Below are positions 1 to 14,429 of a DNA stretch of 64,000 nt, one piece after another. The stretch's first letter is position 1; every line of letters begins with the position of its first letter. The notes beneath the pieces are model-generated. The model was not told the DNA's origin, did not search any database, and saw only the letters and a program-made list of their open reading frames with translations. Source of the DNA: Tillus elongatus (lineage: Eukaryota; Arthropoda; Insecta; Coleoptera; Cleridae). The stretch lies in NCBI GenBank assembly GCA_964006375.1, contig OZ023264.1, forward strand, positions 177,788,010 through 177,852,009, given 5' to 3'. A program made the position numbers and the translations under genes.

Positions 1-820
1 TTAATATCTTTGATTCTAATAACGAATTCAATGGAATTTTTCATCGAAAATCCTTCGATAACCATTTGGAAAGTTCATAACTCGGGGAACCAATACCAGA
101 GATTATTGCTCTCATTTCTTTCCCCGGATTATGGATGGACCTTCGGGAGGCAATACATGCAAGGTACAATTGGATTGGATAAGGTGAACCTCCTCCTGGT
201 GTAATCATCTGTTAAATTAATGTAACTTTTGACTGTACTTTTAAACCAAGTTGTCATATCAGGAAGAGGATCTTTTGTTATTTCCCGATAAGGACCGGTT
301 CTGGTGAGATTTTCCACTCTATCAAAGTACTCCACCTTTTCAAGAAAAGCAATTTTGATGCCTTTATCTGCTTTTAAATAGAAACATTCTTTCCTCCTCA
401 AATCTCTTACAGTTCGCATTTCGCCTTTTGACTGTTGATTTATCAATTTTGAGACCTGGTTTGAAAGGTGACACTCCTCCTGGTATAATCATCTGTTAAA
501 TTAATGTAACTTTTGACTGTACTTTTAAACCGAGTTGTCATATCAGGAAGATGATCTTTTGTTATTTCCCGATAAGGACCGGTTCTGGTTACATTTTCCA
601 CTCTATCAAAGTACTCCACCTTTTCAAGAAAAGCAATTTTGATGCCTTTATCTGCTTTTAAATAAAAACATTCTTTCCTCCTCAAATTTCTTACAGTTTG
701 CATTTCGCCTTTTGACTGTTGATTTATAAATGTTGAGACCTGGTTTGAAAGGCAACTTTTGGATAATTGAGGTATGGAGTTGTTAGTTTGCTCGCCAAGA
801 AACTTGATTGAGATCTCCAC
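1..820 (-). pseudogene. Penelope-like element reverse transcriptase, fragment with internal duplication
   Basis: Read on the minus strand, this stretch gives broken pieces of a Penelope-like (PLE) reverse transcriptase, the enzyme that copies the element's RNA into DNA. Visible blocks are KADKG followed by a hydrophobic/Lys/Tyr-Phe run (the N-terminal RT block), then GPYREITKDPLPDM, then YCLPKVH (the xYGLPKxHK core block of PLEs). Further down, across a stop near position 126, come pieces resembling SGERxxxIIS.IGSP and KNSIEFV, which match the order seen in PLEs. The KADKG block occurs twice (positions 191-474 and 475-751) because of a tandem duplication that also shifts the frame. The catalytic palm and the GIY-YIG endonuclease would lie beyond the left edge and are not visible. 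Family call is from motif order; no alignment was run. Confidence 0.75.
191..751. repeat. 284-bp tandem duplication inside the Penelope-like fragment
   Basis: Two nearly identical units start with TCCTCCTGGT at 191 and 475 and end with CTGGTTTGAAAGG. The period is 284 bp, which is not a multiple of three, so the second copy throws the reading frame. A handful of substitutions separate the units, so the duplication is not an obvious assembly artefact, though that cannot be excluded. Confidence 0.85.
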
Positions 821-1012
821 CCCGACAATGATGCCTGTCGGTCGTTTACTTACACAAATGGATACTTAATAACTGATCGAATTTTTTCAAATCAAAATCT
901 AGCTTTTTCTCAGACATGCCGTTTTCAAAAATTCAGAGCTTTGTCAGTATTCAACTTTTGGATGTTAAAACTTGTTAGCTCATTTACAAGACATCGTAGT
1001 CCTTTTTGTCCT

Positions 1013-1039
1013 CTGATGACGCTAACTTGGTTAGTGAAA
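1013..1039 (+). other. hammerhead-ribozyme-like core motif
   Basis: CTGATGA (1013-1019), one extra C, then a perfect 6-bp stem with G-T closure (GCTAAC/GTTAGT with a TTG loop) and GAAA (1036-1039). This is the order of a hammerhead catalytic core except for the extra C between CTGATGA and the stem. The same motif occurs twice, in opposite orientations, in the palindrome at 24890-25083. PLEs are known to carry hammerhead motifs, and a PLE fragment lies next to it at 1-820. However, the motif reads on the strand opposite to the PLE coding strand, and stem I and a cleavage triplet are not clear here. It could instead be part of a coding or repeat sequence. Confidence 0.25.
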
Positions 1040-1136
1040 TGATCGGAACATTGTAGTTGTGACTACAACAACCAAATTCCATTATTTTTAGGGTAATTAG
1101 ATATCAGAATACACTCGTAAACTACCGTCCAAAGAA

Positions 1137-1560
1137 TAGTACAGGCAACAGAGGAGCCCGTTACTCTTGTCCATAATGCATTAAACTACAGGAGTTATTT
1201 TTTTTTATAGATAGGTTCAGAATTACGCACTGAATGTAAAAACACAAAATCCTTACAAATTAGGACGGCGGAAGTGCCGCCATTTTGAGAAAAACCGTTT
1301 CGACCTATATCTCCATAACCGTGCACTTTAGACCAAAAATGGTAATGACCTTTTTTGTAGATAATTACATTTCTCATCTTTTTCTTTCATATTTTTTTTG
1401 TATCAGTCACCGTTTACAGCTTTTACGACTATTAGCATTCATTTATTATTTTTACCTATATCTTTGTTAATAATTGTTTAAAAAATAAGATGATTACAAC
1501 TTAACTTTTTAATCGACAAATTTTCTAGAACATTTACTTAAAACTTTTTTTCTAAAATCA
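1137..1560 (+). repeat. left arm of a foldback element
   Basis: This arm pairs with 2350-2790 in inverted orientation. Shared landmarks are GTACAGGCAA, CATTAAACTACAGGAGTTAT, GGCGGAAGTGCCGCCATTTT on the left (ACTTCCGCC version on the right), and the AATCGACAAATTTT segment. The short ORFs seen in both arms are antisense images of each other and are not genes. Confidence 0.8.
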
Positions 1561-1599
1561 ATATTTTCAAAGTTATAACGCGTTAAATGTTGCACTTTT

Positions 1600-2075
1600 C
1601 AATCGACAAATTTTTCTGGAAATATTTTAGTAAAATGAAGGACAATGACGGTTGAAGTTAAGACTTAAAGCTTTGTAAAACATTCTTCTTGAGATATTTT
1701 CTTTCCATAGCTTTTATTAGTTTCAGGTTCTTTGCGTAAATGTTGCCTATTTTGACGTTTTAACTCGCGACTTTGACGTTTTGAGGAAAACCCCAATTTA
1801 TTTTTCTTTAAATGCCTATAACTTTTTTGTCTTTGAACCTACATACCTAAATTGGTAGGTAATTTGATTATAATGACATTAAACCGTGTACCAAATTTAG
1901 TTGCCCTTACTTTGTTATTTCCGGAGATATGATTTTTTTTTAAAGAAAACACAAAATTTTCCGGGAAAATCTTGGCCGATTTTCTTGACTAACGAACTTA
2001 TCCAAGCGAATTACAAGAGGAAGGTATTCACCAAATTTAATTAAAATCGGCCCATTAGTTTTTGAGTTATCGGTG

Positions 2076-2158
<83 letters not shown>

Positions 2159-2171
2159 TATATATATATAT

Positions 2172-2241
<70 letters not shown>

Positions 2242-2362
2242 GTAACTGACCCCAATTATGTGTTCTAGGGGGCATAGTTAGGACCTATTTCAAACTTTTT
2301 TTTCAAAATTCAAAAGTCGGGGTCTCCTCATTAGTGAATTTTTTTAAAGAAAATGCACTAAT
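1600..2362 (+). mobile_element. TA-tract element, head-less copy inside the foldback loop
   Basis: Internal blocks (AATGAAGGACAATGACGG; AACGAACTTATCCAAGC; TTTTGAGTTATCGGTGT) run into (TA)n at 2077-2238, interrupted by two AGATA units. These are followed by the tail block (ACTGACCCC, TTCTAGGGGG) and the terminal hairpin ending near 2360. The head with GGACGCAGC is missing. Confidence 0.8.
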
Positions 2363-2790
2363 AATAATTTTAGGAAAAAAAGTTTAAATTCAAAGTTCTA
2401 CAAAATTTGTCGATTGAAAAGTTAAGTTATGAGCATTTTATTTTTTAAACAATTATTAAGAAAGATATAGGTAAAAAAGTCAATAAATGTTTGCTAATAG
2501 TCGTATAAGTTGTAAACGGTGAGTGATACAAAAAAAATATTTCACAAAAAAGATGAAAAATGCAATTATCTACAATAAAGGTCATTACCATTTTTGGTCT
2601 AAAGTGCACGGTTATGGAGATATAGGTCGAAACGGTTTTTCTCAAAATGGCGGCACTTCCGCCCTCCTAATTTGTAAGGATTTTGTGTTTTTACATTCAG
2701 TACGTAATTCTGAACCTATCTATCAAAAAAAAAAAAAATAACTCCTGTAGTTTAATGCAGAAAAAAATTCTCTATTGCCTGTACTAGAAG
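2350..2790 (-). repeat. right arm of the foldback element
   Basis: Inverted partner of 1137-1560, sharing all landmarks in reverse order out to GTACTAG. It holds an A-rich run (about 13 A) at about 2725 where the left arm has a T run. Confidence 0.8.
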
Positions 2791-3330
2791 GTAAGCTGGT
2801 TTATTGTGATTTGCTGTTTGATATTGATTCTTTCCAAGCTAATACGATGTTTATGTAGGTTAAAATCGAGTCACCCTTGTTTTTAATAATCACTATATCC
2901 CTCTTATCAGAAGCAATAATCGTAATTCTCACAGACTCTTCTGAATTCTGAATGAATATCCATCTACCCAGAGAAGACTATTTTTCTACGTTGTATTTTC
3001 AGGAGCTGTTAGCATTCGGTAAGCACTTTGTCGTGTTCTTTGGATAAGTATAAGATGATGCTCTCTGCTTTAAGTTGATTACTCCTTTTTGTCGTCTGCT
3101 TTCTTACCTTCTCCCTATCAGGTTGTCTTTGTACATTCGCTTACTAAACTAGAAATTTATCTTGGCAGTGTCTTTGGAACTGAAATTTATATTATTTTTT
3201 TAACAAAACACATAATATTATACTATTCTTGTGCAAATACATACACTTTAATAATACATAAAAAATATGCCTTAATAGATGTGACAGGTCGTAGCTTATT
3301 CTATGGAATGTTAAACTCTTTGATCTCTTT
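2791..3330. other. stretch without a recognisable feature
   Basis: AT-rich, no open frame with protein-like composition and no repeat shared with the rest of the window that I could see. Confidence 0.5.
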
Positions 3331-3479
<149 letters not shown>

Positions 3480-3553
3480 AATTCGGGCACAGTTGCGGAT
3501 TTATGTGCCTTACAATATGCCGTTTAGATATTTTTAAAATTCCGGGTAATTTT

Positions 3554-3755
3554 TTTTTATTATTATTTATTTCAACAACACACCACGAGGGCTCACAGCC
3601 TAAATACTATCGTACCGTGAGTGTCGACAAGGAGGAAAGAGGCAACTTGTTAATTCTGGACTTGAAGGTTTGAAGGAGAAGGAAAAACATGTCCCGGCAA
3701 GGAATTCCATAACTTGGAAGTCCTCGGGACAAAAGAGCGGGCATAACAAATCTGT
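3554..3755 (-). pseudogene. 3' end of a non-LTR retrotransposon (LINE)
   Basis: The reverse complement matches the last 200 bp of the LINE remnant at 25320-25906. Shared features are the C-terminal coding stretch (reading SFVPRT, a W, then SLP and PP motifs, degraded here) and the terminal ATAATA-type tail, which here appears as TTATTATTATT at the left. It is 5'-truncated, as is usual for LINE copies made by target-primed reverse transcription. Confidence 0.7.
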
Positions 3756-3756
3756 G

Positions 3757-4850
3757 TGTGTGTATCACACCCATCACTCAAAAACTAATGGGCCGATTTT
3801 GATTAAATTTGGTGAATACCTTCCTTTTGTAAGTAGATGGATAAGTTCGTTAGCCAGGAAAATGGGCCCAGGTTTTCCCGGAAAATATTGTTTTCTTTCG
3901 AAAAATTTTTTATCTCCGGAAATAACAAAGTAAGTGCAACCAAATTTGATACGCGTGTTTATGTCATTATATGCAAATTACTTACCAAACTTTAGCTCTG
4001 TAAGTCAAAAGACAAAAAAGTTATAGCCATTAAAAAAAGAGAGTTTCCTCAAAACGTCAAAGTTGCTATTTAAAACGTCAAAATTGGCAACATTTAGGCA
4101 AAGAACCTGAAACTAATACGGTCTATGGAAAGAAAATGTCTTAAGAAGAATGTTTTACAAACCCTGAAGTCTTAGCTTCAACCGTCATTGTCCTTCATTT
4201 TACTAAAATGTTTCCAGAAAATTCATTTCAAATAGACCCTTTCTCTGATGCTTGGCAGTAGTCTTAGCTATAGAGTTTATCGTTTAATGGTATATAATTT
4301 TTGTCAAATTTTCGTAAAAATCAATAAAGCTCAATATATCCGTTATTACACAAGATACGAAAAAATTACATACATTAATTATAGGGTATCTTAAGCTACA
4401 TCTTACAAAATTATTTCCACAATTACAAGGTGGCCCATAAGCCGTTGGTGATACAAATTATCTTTTTTTTTAATCGAACACGCCTTATATTATTAATTTT
4501 TTGCATTTTTGAAATATAATGCATGTTTGTAAGAAAAGAAATTCGGGACGCAGCAAGGGCGTTATGGGCGAATTTTTATTAAATGCTTCAAATTTGAATA
4601 GCTTAATTTGCTATTAACCTATAAGGTTGACGAAGAACCCAGTGTTTTCGGGAACACCTTAAGTTTACTTTCGGAAATTTTTGTACATTTTCAAACAATA
4701 AAGTTTTTTTGATGATGGCGCATTGTTTTTACTATATAGCTTATACGGTAACCAAATTAGATGCCTGCCTTCTTAAAAAAACACACATATTTCTTATTAA
4801 AAACATTTTAATGAAAATTCACTACCATAACGCACTTGCTGTGTCCAGAC
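3757..4850 (-). mobile_element. TA-tract element, long copy with (GT)n instead of (TA)n
   Basis: Read on the minus strand, the head motif ends at 4850 (CATAACGCACTTGCTGTGTCC on the plus strand). It is followed by a second, inverted head motif at 4546-4575, then all the internal blocks, and reaches the ATCGGTGTGAT-type block at about 3775. The microsatellite position holds a short GTGTGTGTGT, and the tail is replaced by the LINE fragment at 3554-3755. Confidence 0.8.
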
Positions 4851-4894
4851 TTTTTACAACTGAGCAGCCTCCAGTTCTAAATGACAAAATGCAT

Positions 4895-5606
4895 TTCTTG
4901 ATTGTGAATGGAGGTAGAATTAAGTCTCTAGGTTTAAAGATAAAAAAGTTATGGGCAGTTAAAGAAATTTTTTTTTGGAGTTTTCCTCAAAACGTCAAAG
5001 TCGTGATTTGAAACGTCAAAATTGGCAAGGTTCAGGCGAAGAACGTGAAACAAATACGGATTACGAAAAGAAAATGTTGCAGGAAGCGTGTTCTGCGAAC
5101 CTTTAAGTTTCAGTTTCAACCATCATTGGCCTTCATTTTACTAAAATATTTACAGAAAATTCATTTTCAATAGACCCTTTCTTTGATGCTTTGGCAGTAG
5201 TTTTACTTAAGTTTTTGGTTTAACGGTCTATAATTTTTAGCTAATTTTCGTAGAACAAATTCGTTAATGCATTTTTCCTTTTTTTTATCGAAATATGATG
5301 CATGCTTGTAAGAAAAAATCGAGACGCAGTAAGTGCGTTTTGGTAGCGAATTTTCATTATATCCTTCAAATTCCAGTAACTCAGTTTGCTATTAACCCAA
5401 GGTTTGTTGGCTAGGAAACCAACATATTAAGTTCATTTTCGTAAAATTTGTGTACATTTTCAAACAATAAGTAATTTTGATAAAATATGGTACATTGTTT
5501 CTACTACATAGGCTATACCGGTAATTAGATTGTTGACTGCTTGCATTTGCCATTAAAAACATTTGTATGGATATTCACTACCATAACGCACTTGCTGCGT
5601 TCAAAC
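4895..5606 (-). mobile_element. TA-tract element, truncated copy
   Basis: Contains the AACGTCAAA repeats, the ATTCATTTTCAATAGACCC block and two facing head motifs (about 5318-5345 and 5583-5606). The microsatellite and tail are absent. Confidence 0.7.
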
Positions 5607-5970
5607 TTTTTTATCTTATATACCGGTTGAAATTTTTACGACTGAATATTTTACAAATTTCCACATTTTCATTGGCGTTATTAAATTGATACCATTCCGA
5701 TGTTAGTTTTATGTACTTTTTCTGATTGAGAGTATATTTTATACAACTTTTTTTATACAGGTGTTTTAAAAATAGTATTAGGCAAACATATTAATTATGA
5801 AAACTGTCAGAGTTTTGTTCTACGAAAACCAATTGGGTTCATTGAAATGAAACGGGAATTCTGTGACACCTTCAGCTTCTATTTAGCTTTGAAGGAAATT
5901 ATGATTAGGGAACGCTTTTATTTTCTCACAATATATAATTTGAATTTTAAAACTCAACAAATATGATAAA
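5607..5970. other. stretch without a recognisable feature
   Basis: AT-rich spacer ahead of the mariner-like element. I see no gene or known repeat in it. Confidence 0.5.
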
Positions 5971-6267
5971 TAGGGTGGCGCATTGAAAACAAAACAGACC
6001 GATTTGCGTCCAGAGAAATATTTTTTTTAAGAAACGCTGAAACACGTCAATTTTAATATTGAGGGGGACATGTTTTGACATAAAACTCAACTTTGTCACA
6101 TCAACCCCTTAAGGGTGGTGATAACAACCCTTATATTTTAAATAGGGAACATGGGTCGAGTGTAACATCATTTGAAAGCTCTTTCTTTTCTGAATTCAGC
6201 ACACAAATTTTTTTGGAAGTTTTATCAACTCGTTTGAAAAATATTCACAGTTGAAGATGCAAAAACA

Positions 6268-6371
6268 CATTTCACTCATTCCGATAAGAAATGTGCTGAT
6301 AGTCAATGTTTTGTTGGTTTGTAAACAAAAAATTGACTATCAGAACATTTCTTATTGGAATGAGAGAAATG
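6268..6371. repeat. internal hairpin upstream of the mariner transposase
   Basis: Arms of about 45 bp: CATTTCACTCATTCCGATAA... pairs with the inverse at 6325-6371, separated by about 12 bases. The same hairpin is kept in copy 2 (51421-51523), so it belongs to the element and is not a local accident. It lies between the left terminal repeat and the transposase start. Confidence 0.75.
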
Positions 6372-6437
6372 CTGTTTATTATTTTAGTCTATCGGTCGGT
6401 TTGACACTTGATAGTACTACCGAAAATTAATTTCATA

Positions 6438-7514
6438 ATGGTGTATTCTGTGGACGAAAGAGTTGAAACAATTACCCTTTTTTTCAAAAACGATGACTAT
6501 GCCAACCGTACCACAAATTTGTTTAATGAACGACATCCGAACAGACATGTTAACAGAAAATACATTTTGGAGTTAGTTGCAAAGTTTCGACAAAGTGGTT
6601 CAGTAGCCAACAAAAAAACGGGATCCTGAACGTGAATTTCCGGTTAGAAATGAGACTACTGAGATTGAAGTTTTAGGACAAATTGCTGCAGACCCAACTT
6701 TGAGCACGAGAAAATTGGTCACTGTTTCAAACATCAAAAGAAGAACTATTCAATGAATATTGAAACATCATAAATTTCACCCGTATAGAATTAATCTTGT
6801 AAAATAACTGAATGAAGATGCTTTTGATCGGCGGCTGGAGTTTTGTGAAGTTATGACTGCACGAATAGCTGATAATGGGAACTTTCTGTTCAATATCTGT
6901 TTGCAGACGAGTGTACGTTTTTATTAAATTCTACAGTCAATCATCATAATTGTCGTTATTGGGCAGATAATAATCCAAGAATTTTTACGAAGTCCACACT
7001 CAAACTGCACAGAAATTTAATGTCTGGACTGGCATTTTTGGAGACCGTTTAATCGGACCAATTTTTCTTGATGGCAATTTGAGTGGCAAAACGTATTTGG
7101 AGTTACTAGAAGATATCGTTTACCCTCTACTAATTGATTGTTGAAAATGATGATCGCTATCAAGAAAATCAATTAGTGTTTCAACAAAATGGAGCTCCTC
7201 CGCATTTTTCACAACGTGTTAGGGAGTTTTTGAACAGAGAGTTTTCAGGACAATGGATTGAGCGTAGAGGTGCTATTGAGTGGCCCCCTAGATCACCGGA
7301 TTTAACTCCTTTAGACTTTTTTCTATGGAGCCATTTAAAGAGTATAATTTTTGCAACAGATCCAGAGTGTCTGGAAGAATTACGACGAGGCATTGTTGAA
7401 GAATTTCGTCTAATAACTCCACAAATGCTCTAGAATGTCAGAGCTCGTTTTGAACAAAATTTGTACTTTTGTATGGAAGCTGATGGTCAACAATTTGAAC
7501 ACTTACTTAACTGA
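6438..7514 (+). pseudogene. mariner-like transposase, DD41D type, broken
   Basis: The protein would cut and paste the surrounding element at TA sites in the nucleus. The start at 6438 (MVYSVDERVE) gives a helix-turn-helix region up to FRQSGSVANKK, ended at 6627 by one extra A in an A run. Further stops (TGA for CGA near 6754, TAA near 6804) and lost bases follow. The C-terminal half reopens at 7134-7433 with FQQNGAPPHF, WPPRSPDLTPLDFFLW and VRARFEQNLYFCMEADGQ. The second catalytic Asp is Asn here (QQN), while copy 2 keeps QQD. Counting from that residue to the final D of SPDLTPLD gives 41 intervening residues, so the catalytic layout is DD41D, as described for rosa-type mariner relatives. Dead copy. 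Confidence 0.85.
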
Positions 7515-7672
7515 ATAAACATGTTTGAACGTTTGGTTTTGTTTTTTAGTTTTTTTTTTGAATTTTATGTCAAACATGTCCCCCTCAATATTAAAATTGA
7601 CGTGTTTCAGCGTTTCTTAAAAAAATTCTCTGGACGCAAATCGGTCTGCTTCGTTTTCAATGCGCCATCCTG

Positions 7673-8043
7673 TATATTGAATACGTGTAATGCTGAAAGT
7701 TACACCAATATAGAGAACGGTGATATGCTATCGAGAAGAGTAAAATGCCACTTTTCCTCAAAATGCGTAACGCAGGGTTCGTAACGGGCTACCGACAAAC
7801 AAACGAACTATGACAAATATGAAGAAGAGATTCAGATAACAAAGTTACCTAGGTTGCATGGATTAAATTACATCAAGAGAAAAAGCGAGAAACACAATTT
7901 GATATTATAAGATTTCACTGACCGAGAAAATGCTTTAGACATTGTACAGCGTCGCTTCTGTTAAAAAAGGGGATTTGACAATTTTTTATCCATATAACAT
8001 TTCAAAAAATGAAGTTGCATTTTTGGCTGGATAACTTTTATTT
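7673..8043. other. stretch without a recognisable feature
   Basis: Unique-looking AT-rich sequence between the mariner element and a SINE fragment. No gene seen. Confidence 0.45.
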
Positions 8044-8290
8044 GTGTGTTTTTGTTTCTTTAACGTCGGCCTATTTCCGCGACTATAGCCAATCACCGAC
8101 GCCGGGGAGCAGTTTCACCTCACTATCCTGGGAATTTTGCTGAACCCCTGCCTTTCTGTAAGGATGGTAGGGATCTTTAACGTGCTCAATATCGCATGGA
8201 CACGGAACCGACGGCTTTACGCCCCCTCCGAAATGCGGAACGTGCAGACATTCAACTTGCTCAAATACAATGTCAGAACCTCGGTTAACT
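8044..8290 (-). mobile_element. SINE, 5'-truncated copy
   Basis: Matches the body and 3' part of the complete SINE at 13174-13531 in opposite orientation. Shared features include TTTAACGTCGGCCTATTTCC, CCAATCACCGACGCC, GATCTTTAACGTGC and GAACGTGCAGACATTCAAC. The tRNA-like head is missing. Confidence 0.8.
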
Positions 8291-8411
8291 TTTATTTAAA
8301 TACCTAAAAAATATGAAATATGCGTTTAAAAATTTAATTCATAAGAGTAGACAACTAATTACTTAAATTCCATAGTCGTTAGTCGATGTTTGTCACAACT
8401 GAAGATATAAA

Positions 8412-8802
8412 AAAAGTCTGGACGTAGCAAGTGCGTAATCCTAGAGAATTTTGATAAATATCTTTCAAATATCAAAAAATGTTCGGGACGCAGCAAGTGC
8501 ATTATAGTAGTGAATTTTCATAATAATTGTACACTATTAGTAAGATATATTATTTAAACTAATTCTTTAAATTTAAATGGACCTGGGTGACCGGTTTTAG
8601 AGGTCCCAGTTAGCGATTATTTATATAAGTTTTTATTTTCTATGGAGCTAGAAAATTACAATTTGGTAGAGATATATGTAAGTACTGCAAGTCTCTTTAA
8701 AAAAATTGTGTAACAAATTTCATTAAAGTCACAAAAGTTTTCTAGAAAAAAATTAATTATTTACAAAGGGAATGTACCTGCCAAATCATAAATATGGCAG
8801 GT
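8412..8802 (+). mobile_element. TA-tract family, subfamily C copy with two head motifs
   Basis: Head motifs at 8412-8440 (degraded) and 8474-8515 are followed by TTCTTTAAATTTAAATGGA, GAGGTCCCAG and GAATGTACCTGCCAAAT. The part from 8474 to 8802 matches 48190-48511. It carries no (TA)n tract. Confidence 0.7.
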
Positions 8803-9189
8803 ATTTTTCCTTTTAATTGCTTGCATGGTTCTGTTTTAGTCAACCTAATCGAACTAGTTTTTGCAAACAAAACAACAAAAAATGTTTTTTAAAACTTGTA
8901 GTTATCCGCGAAGCTCATTATGTTATTTTTCTTTAATTTAGTACCCAGGCTGCGTTTACATATGTGTTATTATGGTTCAAAATTGAAGATTCTAGCTCAA
9001 TAGGAAATTGAGTTATCGGATTTCAAATATTTTTACAAAAACTCTACCAGACCTTTTTAAACACTTATTTACTGTTGCTCTATCCCCACGTTTAGAAAAT
9101 GATGAAATATGGTAGTTCTCTAAGTAAGACTGACAAACAAGGCACTTTAAATTTCATTTTTGGAAAAATATTTTAAACAAATGAAATGG

Positions 9190-9400
9190 GGTAACAATTG
9201 AAACAAATTGAAAACCTTGGTTCGCTGCTTTGGGTTCTTTCTGCATGCATACAACCACCCTCAATGCATAAACAATAACAATGTAAACAAGAAAAGTTTC
9301 TTGGGAACAACCCGCAAGAAAGTTACGGGACCTGCGGTAAATATAGGGGGTTCTAGGCGGGATAAACATAATTTAAAGAAGGTGCATATTAATATTTATA
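9190..9400 (+). mobile_element. fragment of the long TA-tract subfamily
   Basis: Shares TGCATGCATACAACCACC, TTGGGAACAACCC and GAAAGTTACGGGACCTG with the long copies at 11651-14429 and 27815-29770. The open frames here and in those copies derive from the shared repeat. Confidence 0.6.
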
Positions 9401-9659
9401 CATAATAAAACGTAGTTCTAGATTGCCTTTAAACAAATCGAATAACTTTCAATAAAATTTTTATTTATTAATATATATTTTCCTGATATCTTCAAAATCA
9501 GATGACAGTTTTGGCAAATGGCAACCCCGCTGATTGTTTATTGTGACATATTTTTCTACCCTGTTTGTTTAAAGTTTAATTTGGAGCATTTGTTTGGAAT
9601 AGCAGCGTAACCCTGATATAACTGGCTCACCTTGTCTAACATTATAGACACCCATTCAG

Positions 9660-9981
9660 GGGTAATTTCAGGTTATATTGTAAACTATTTATTTTTTATT
9701 TGGTTATAACTCAGAATTTACTGAATCGATTATGTTCAAATTTGGTAAACAGGACCACTGATACGATATATACGTTCGTGTAGAGTTTTAGTTTCATGCC
9801 TATAGTAATTTAAAAGATATTGCATTTTCAAACAGTTTTTCACATTTTTTTCTGAAAGTATGTGAGTGTCAAAACTGTCTAACGAACTCATCCAAGCTAT
9901 TGACAAAATGAAGGGAATCGCCAAATTTGGTTTCGATTGGTCAAGTATTTTTTGTGTTATCGGTTGGATACACACACACAC

Positions 9982-10075
<94 letters not shown>

Positions 10076-10200
10076 CTTTTCAACTAACCTTGGATTTGGG
10101 TTCTAGGGGCCCTAATTTGCGCTCATTTGAGGAAAATTTCCAAAAATCTTACCATCGATACCTCTCTATTAGTGAATTTTCTTAATGAAAAGTCACTAAA
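9660..10200 (+). mobile_element. TA-tract element, diverged copy lacking a head
   Basis: Block AACGAACTCATCCAAGC, then GTTATCGGTTGGATA, (CA)n, (TA)n at 9984-10072, tail block (GGGTTCTAGGGGCCC, CGCTCATTTGA) and the hairpin ending at 10198. Confidence 0.8.
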
Positions 10201-11039
10201 ATCCCCGAAAGGCAAAAAAATGTATCTTTAAAAACAATAAAGTTAGTTTGATCCAATTTCGTACACATGTTGCCTTTATATAGTTTTTTTTACATAACAA
10301 AGTTGGATTCTATTGATTGAGAGAAAATTAGAAACTTTTCGCTCTTGGGTAAGCATACGTTGTCCTAAGCCCGGTCTAATATTTAGATGATCATCTAATT
10401 GAAGAGATAGATAGCAAAAAGCAACAGAAAAAAATTCCAAAAGCAGCAAACACTTTTATGAAAATTCGCTATCATAAAGCACTGGCTGCACCCAAACTTT
10501 TTTCAACACTTATTTATTATTTACGTGATCATTTCTTTGTTAAAAAATAATATTTTTATTGAAAATTTGCTACCATAACGTACTTGCTGCACCCAGAGTT
10601 TTGTAAACTTATAAAATACTGTACCTTTCTATGTGAGATTGGCGCAAAGGTTTTTTTCAAACATATTTTTTATAAACATTTAAATTAAATGAAAAAAGTA
10701 GTTACTGAAACAGAAACTTAGGACCCATTTTATGCAACACTTGTTCTCTAGAATCTCCTGCTACTCCAGAGTATTTGTTTAAAAATCGCCAATTTCTCCA
10801 TTTAATTTTAACTGTGATAAACATTTGCTTCTTGCCTTGTCATTGGCCCAGACCTACCGACTGACCCACAATTTTGGAGAATTTAATTCATTATCGCTTT
10901 CACCATTGTTTATTTAAGTCCAGACAAATACTGTGTTATGGCAATGAATTTAGTTTAAAGCTCGAATAACCTACTTTTATATTATCATAGTTTCAACTTT
11001 AAATTCGGAGTGTGCATATGTTTCTATTAAGACTACATG
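10201..11039. other. AT-rich stretch with two isolated head motifs
   Basis: Two direct minus-strand head remnants (10458-10500 and 10555-10600, GCTGCACCC versions) lie about 97 bp apart. Nothing else is recognised in this interval. Confidence 0.5.
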
Positions 11040-11370
11040 TGTATCAAAATTCATCAGAATGACTTTATTGTTTTTGGAGATATATTTGATTCTTTTTGCG
11101 AACAACCGGTCTGATTGGGCTGGTTAACATATTTGTCCAAGAGATTTAGAAAAGAAACATACTTGCCAAGTTTGGTTAAAATTGGGTAATATTTTTTTAA
11201 GCTCTCGCTAGGTCACACACACGCACAAACATATGTATGTATACAAACCTATACAAATTTTTATATTATCCTAAATTGGATTCTAGAGGCTTCGATTTGC
11301 GCTCATTTGAAGTAACTTTCAAAAGGTTTCACCATCTCACCATTTTCTTAATGCAAAATCACTAAAAGGC
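11040..11370 (+). mobile_element. TA-tract element remnant without a TA tract
   Basis: Degraded block (GGTTAACATATTTGTCCAAG), (CA)-rich stretch, GGATTCTAGAGGCTTCG, CGCTCATTTGAAG and a decayed hairpin near 11335-11368. Confidence 0.5.
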
Positions 11371-11650
11371 CTTGTAACAATGATCCACAATTAGAAATAT
11401 CTAGGTTAGGATGTTATTTCCAAAATTTTAAAAAAGGCGCATGTAAAAAAAAACGAGCTTTTATTTAGGTGTAATAAAACGATAAAAATAAGTATATTTT
11501 TTTACAGGGGCGGTATTATGTTAAGCGAATTGTCTTAAAAGCTTACTGCGTGAATAGAAAAGAGAAAAATGCATACTACGCGCTATCTCTGTTAGATAAG
11601 ATTAATGAACTTTTTGCGTGCCATTGTACCAACAACAAACTATACAGTTT

Positions 11651-14429
<2,779 letters not shown>

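Larger units (their letters stand above)
5971..7672 (+). mobile_element. mariner-like transposon, copy 1 (right inverted repeat shortened)
   Basis: The left end reads GGGTGGCGCATTGAAAAC next to TA, and the right end is its inverse, ending CGCCATCCTG with TA outside, as expected for TA target duplication. The left terminal repeat runs for about 340 bp when compared with copy 2 at 49895-51816. On the right only about 110 bp survive, so a deletion of roughly 225 bp has removed the inner part. A broken transposase gene lies between the ends (6438-7514). Confidence 0.85.

Noticed and set aside
2445..2741. Matching small proteins predicted at 1195-1470 and 2445-2741.
   Set aside because: They are the two strands of the foldback arms. 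Both strands are open because of low stop density in this repeat.
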